From Clostridia bacterium (GTDB lineage Bacteria; Bacillota; Clostridia; Oscillospirales; CAG-272), in assembly GCA_900763885.1 (NCBI GenBank), contig CAAFLY010000178.1, positions 1 through 6,308 on the forward strand: a DNA stretch of 6,308 nucleotides, written 5' to 3'. Of the stretch, positions 3,923-6,308 are shown one piece after another. The position numbers and the translations under genes are program-made. The notes beneath the pieces were generated by a model. The model was not told the origin of the DNA and did no database searches. It saw only the letters and a list, made by a program, of their open reading frames with translations. Each line of letters starts with the position of its first letter. Position 1 is the stretch's first letter.

Positions 3923-6208
3923 TCAGTTTTCGCGGAGATGCTCGATGGGTTCGTCGGCGGGGTTCGCCAGAAAGTCCGGGAGACTCTCAATCGGGAGCTT
4001 CTGCGGCTTGGACGGCCTCGGACGCTCCTTCTTCTCTCCGGCGGCTCCCGGCTTCCGGTTCCGGCGGTATCCCGCGCTCTCCTCACCCGCCGTTTGCACC
4101 GGATCCACCCGCTGACTCTGATCGGACTGCTGGTTCGGACGGCGTTTTTTCGGCGCGCCGCTTCTGTCCGCCATCGGCTTTTTGTCCGGCCCCTCGTAGG
4201 TGATGATGATCTTGCGGTTCTTGTCCGTGCCGACACTGTGCGTCGAGACATACGGCACCCCCTGCAGCTCGCTGTGGATGATCCGCCGCTCGTAGGCGTT
4301 CATCGGCTCGAGGAAGACGTTCCGCTTGTACTTCACGGCGCGCGCCGCCATCCGTTTCGCCAGAGCGCGGAGGGTCGCTTCCCGCTTCGCACGGTAATTC
4401 TCAATGTCCAGCTCGATCTTCACGTAGTCCGCGCCCGATTCGTGATCGGATTTGCGTATGGACGCCAGATTGAGCAGACTCTGGATCGCGTCCAGGGTCT
4501 CGCCGTGGTGGCCGATCAGGATCCCGGACCCCTCCCCGGTGATCTCCACGGCGGGATACAGGTTCGCGTCACCGGCGATCTCGTACTCCGCTCCGTCCGG
4601 GCAGGCTACGGGGGCACAGGCCGCGTCGATCTGCATATCGGCAAGCAGCGTGTTCACAAAACCAACGGCAGCCTGCATCTCGGCGGCTGTCACGCCCACC
4701 TTCTTGCGGTCCGGCTCGCGTACATTCTCCGGCAGCGCGTCGAGCAGCTCCTCCATGGACAGCGATTCGTCGTCGGTGTGGCGGGAGAATTTCGCTCCCT
4801 CCTCCGCGCCGGCTCCCATGTCCTCCGCGTCGTCTGCGTCAGAGTCGTCCGGATCCACCACTGTCTCCACTGCGGTCTCTAACGACGGGATCACGTCCGC
4901 GATGTCCTCGACAACGAGTGCCGCCGTCGGGAGCTCCACCGTTTCCGCCATCGCTTCCGCGGCCTCTTCAGCCTTTTCCACAGATTCCGGCACTGCTTCC
5001 GGCTTCTTTTCCGTCTTTTTGCCCCAACCGGGCACATTGCGGAACGGAGACGCGTTCGGATCGGACGCCGGGATGTCGGAGAGGATGTTCACCTCGCGGA
5101 CCACGGTCTTCTGATTCGTGTCGCGCTTTTTCTCCACCGTCTTCGGCGTGTACTTCTTCGTCTCGGTCGTGTCCGGCGCCTCCAGCGGCACGTCGGAGAT
5201 GATGTTGACCTCGCGCACCACGGAGGTATGCGCCGGCTTTTCCGCGCGTTTTTCGACCTTTTCCCCGGCCTGCACAGACTGCGGCGCGCTCTCCGTTTTG
5301 TTTTCCGGCTTCGGCTCCGCCTTGATCTCCGCCTTCTTTTCCGCGACCTGCGGCTTTTCCTCCACCTTGCGCTCCGGCTTGGCTTCCGTTTTGTTTTCCG
5401 GCTTCGGCTCACCCTTGACCTCGGACTTCACCGGTGCCTTGGCTTCCGGCTTTGTCTCCGGCCTGGCTTCCGTCCTCGTCTCCGGCTTTGTCTCCGGCTT
5501 GGCACTCGCCCTCGTGTCTGCTGCCGGCGCGGACTTTTCCTCCTGCTTCGGCTTTCCTTCCACACGCGGCTCCGCCTTCACAGGATTTTCCTGTCTTTCC
5601 GTTTTCTGGACGTTTTTCTGTGCGTTTTCCGGCCGCACCGCCTTGTTTTCGTCCGGTCTGCGCTCGTTACGCTTCTGCTCCTGCCCCTTCGCCATATTCC
5701 GGTTCGGATTCTGCGTCATCTGCAGCTGTGCGCGGTCTCCGCGGTCTCCACGGTCTCCGCGATCTCCGCGATCTCCACGATCTCCGCGATCTCCGCGATC
5801 TCCGCGGTCTCCACGATCTCCGCGATCTCCGCGGTCTCCACGATCTCCACGATCTCCACGGTCTCCGCGATCTCCACGATCTCCACGGTCTCCACGGTCT
5901 CCGCGGTCTCCACGGTCTCCACGATCTCCGCGGTCTCTGCGGTCGGTGGATTCATCGCCGTAACGGCCGCCCGCGGTCTTTTGCTTGTACCCCTTCATCT
6001 CGGCAACGATGGAGTCGAGGGAGATCGTCTCCTCATCGGACACCGTGACCTGCACCTTGGCTTCCTTCGCGCCAAAGCCGAGGAATCCCTTTTTCGGCAT
6101 TTCGAGGATGGTGAACGAGACGTCCTTTCCGGGCGCGCTGTATTTTCGGTTCGCTTCCGCCATCGCTTCATCGATGGTTTTGGCGGTAACAATATAGGTT
6201 TCGCTCAT
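3923..6208 (-). CDS. jag: Jag/KhpB RNA-binding protein (Jag_N, KH, R3H) with a very long disordered linker
   Basis: Jag/KhpB/EloR proteins bind RNA, usually with the partner KhpA, and influence cell elongation in streptococci. This one is 761 residues, against roughly 200-350 in many relatives. Residues 1-57 are the Jag_N domain with its KKGFLGFG motif near 39-46. The linker (about 65-500) holds TDR, RDR and 22 GDR tripeptides (88-159), a Lys/Pro/Glu-rich part, a duplicated VVREVNI-SD-P motif (330-341 and 369-380) and an acidic part. The KH domain has GHHG at 566-569. R3H has its Arg-x3-His as R641 and H645 in NAYERRIIHSEL. A basic tail of about 88 residues follows. No signal peptide or membrane span is seen, so it should be cytosolic, perhaps membrane-associated through partners. 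The start at 6208 is preferred over the ATG at 6226 because GGAG (6219-6216) lies 7 bases before it. The usual neighbour mnmE is not downstream. Confidence 0.95.
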   Translation of the reverse strand: MSETYIVTAKTIDEAMAEANRKYSAPGKDVSFTILEMPKKGFLGFGAKEAKVQVTVSDEETISLDSIVAEMKGYKQKTAGGRYGDESTDRRDRGDRGDRGDRGDRGDRGDRGDRGDRGDRGDRGDRGDRGDRGDRGDRGDRGDRGDRGDRGDRGDRGDRAQLQMTQNPNRNMAKGQEQKRNERRPDENKAVRPENAQKNVQKTERQENPVKAEPRVEGKPKQEEKSAPAADTRASAKPETKPETRTEARPETKPEAKAPVKSEVKGEPKPENKTEAKPERKVEEKPQVAEKKAEIKAEPKPENKTESAPQSVQAGEKVEKRAEKPAHTSVVREVNIISDVPLEAPDTTETKKYTPKTVEKKRDTNQKTVVREVNILSDIPASDPNASPFRNVPGWGKKTEKKPEAVPESVEKAEEAAEAMAETVELPTAALVVEDIADVIPSLETAVETVVDPDDSDADDAEDMGAGAEEGAKFSRHTDDESLSMEELLDALPENVREPDRKKVGVTAAEMQAAVGFVNTLLADMQIDAACAPVACPDGAEYEIAGDANLYPAVEITGEGSGILIGHHGETLDAIQSLLNLASIRKSDHESGADYVKIELDIENYRAKREATLRALAKRMAARAVKYKRNVFLEPMNAYERRIIHSELQGVPYVSTHSVGTDKNRKIIITYEGPDKKPMADRSGAPKKRRPNQQSDQSQRVDPVQTAGEESAGYRRNRKPGAAGEKKERPRPSKPQKLPIESLPDFLANPADEPIEHLREN
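5069..5104 (-). repeat. Second copy of the linker motif VVREVNILSDIP
   Basis: Encodes Jag residues 369-380. It differs from the copy at 5186-5221 only at two conservative positions (Ile/Leu and Val/Ile) while synonymous positions differ, so the peptide rather than the DNA appears conserved. It could be a short docking motif in the disordered linker. Confidence 0.75.
5186..5221 (-). repeat. First copy of the linker motif VVREVNIISDVP
   Basis: Encodes Jag residues 330-341. The start-to-start distance to the second copy is 39 residues. The motif is hydrophobic and ordered-looking (possible beta strand) amid Lys/Glu/Pro/Thr-rich sequence. Confidence 0.75.
5292..5410 (-). repeat. In-frame 26-base direct repeat in the jag linker
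   Basis: Bases 5292-5317 and 5385-5410 are identical (beginning TCCGTTTTGTTTTCCGG) and 93 bases, or 31 codons, apart. They encode the repeated peptide EPKPENKTE. The exact identity suggests recent duplication inside the Lys/Pro/Glu-rich linker without a frame change. Confidence 0.75.
5732..5938 (-). repeat. 23-unit tandem 9-base repeat coding for Gly-Asp-Arg
   Basis: Twenty-three contiguous 9-base units read on the minus strand as GGA-GAY-CGY. Only the third bases of Asp (GAC/GAT) and Arg (CGC/CGT) vary, plus one unit with AGA at the N-terminal edge (RDR). A degenerate unit (TDR) precedes it. Glycine is always GGA. All changes among the 22 GDR units are synonymous. Runs of variants recur (for example units 8-10 and 11-13), consistent with slippage or unequal recombination followed by selection on the protein. 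The array length probably varies between strains. Confidence 0.93.
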
Positions 6209-6215
6209 AATTTTT

Positions 6216-6219
6216 CTCC
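6216..6219 (-). promoter_or_regulatory. Ribosome binding site deciding the jag start
   Basis: GGAG on the minus strand is followed by AAAAATT and then ATG at 6208. The alternative ATG at 6226 would add MKWRKI, lacks a comparable site, and would place this GGAG inside the gene. Confidence 0.7.
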
Positions 6220-6239
6220 ATTTCAAAAAATTCTCTCAA

Positions 6240-6308
6240 CCGGGACTCTGTCCCGCGCTCTTTTTCTTTTGACCTGCGGTCGGCGTATGTTCCGCGCGGC
6301 AGGTACGA
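6240..6308 (-). repeat. Structured leader element upstream of jag (cut by window end)
   Basis: Read on the minus strand, the first 17 bases (TCGTACCTGCCGCGCGG) are identical to 336-352 ahead of pyk. ACATA, a small hairpin, an A-rich AAAAGAAAAAG linker and a CGGGAC-AGA-GTCCCG hairpin (6241-6255) follow in the same order and spacing as in the pyk leader. The small hairpin here is GACC-GCA-GGTC (6271-6281); in pyk it is GGATT-GCA-AATCC (362-374). The loop is the same but the stem bases differ and still pair. The element ends 31 bases before the jag ATG. Its upstream part lies beyond the window. Confidence 0.8.

Noticed and set aside
5732..5938. CRISPR array
   Set aside because: The 9-base units are contiguous with no spacers and stay in frame within jag.
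5732..5938. RGD integrin-binding motif
   Set aside because: The phase of the tripeptide includes RGD, but the protein has no secretion signal and is a cytosolic RNA-binding protein.
5118..5963. Plus-strand frames with Ser-Pro-Arg and Leu-Arg-Asp type repeats opposite jag, and a minus-strand frame with Val-Glu-Thr-Ala-Glu repeats
   Set aside because: They are shadow readings of the 9-base tandem array and the low-complexity linker. Only the jag frame joins to Jag_N, KH and R3H domains.
6209..6226. jag start at the upstream ATG (6226)
   Set aside because: GGAG lies between the two ATGs and is well spaced for 6208. Jag proteins normally begin close to the Jag_N domain, as the 6208 start does.

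Overview
The window is GC-rich bacterial chromosome carrying housekeeping genes. It most likely comes from an uncultured Clostridia-type Firmicute (Oscillospirales-like). The basis is the combination of a Jag/KhpB protein with a Jag_N domain, a small Cys-rich protein ending in a CPYYR...DEY...VRRQN pattern that I associate with Clostridia, AGGAGG-type ribosome binding sites, and a short pyruvate kinase. No taxonomic marker gene is present, so the assignment is an inference.

Layout, left to right. Bases 1-60 may be the last 19 codons of an upstream gene; its stop lies inside a long imperfect hairpin (52-99). Bases 61-416 are a non-coding leader that is A-rich in the middle and then packed with short perfect hairpins. 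It runs into pyk (pyruvate kinase, 417-1853, +). A C-rich, G-poor spacer follows, then cca (tRNA nucleotidyltransferase, 2058-3329, +), a second similar spacer, and a 65-codon Cys-rich gene (3442-3639, +). A stem-loop with A- and T-runs on its two sides (3683-3716) looks like a bidirectional terminator between the rightward genes and the leftward jag. Bases 3721-3922 hold nested direct repeats. jag/khpB (6208-3923, -) encodes a 761-residue RNA-binding protein whose N-terminal Jag domain is separated from its KH-R3H end by a linker of over 400 residues. That linker includes 22 Gly-Asp-Arg tripeptides. The last 68 bases are the start of the jag leader.

How the parts fit: pyk, cca and the small gene point the same way with no intrinsic terminator between them, so they could be co-transcribed, although the two gaps are wide. 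jag is transcribed separately from a promoter outside the window. The genes are ordinary core functions: glycolysis, tRNA 3'-end maturation and RNA binding.

The most interesting signal is between the genes. The pyk leader and the jag leader share one hairpin-containing element, in the same orientation relative to each gene. Its small hairpins keep their loop while the stem bases change compensatorily. Degenerate copies of its upstream half recur behind jag. This looks like a dispersed structured repeat family that may act in RNA, but a function has not been shown.
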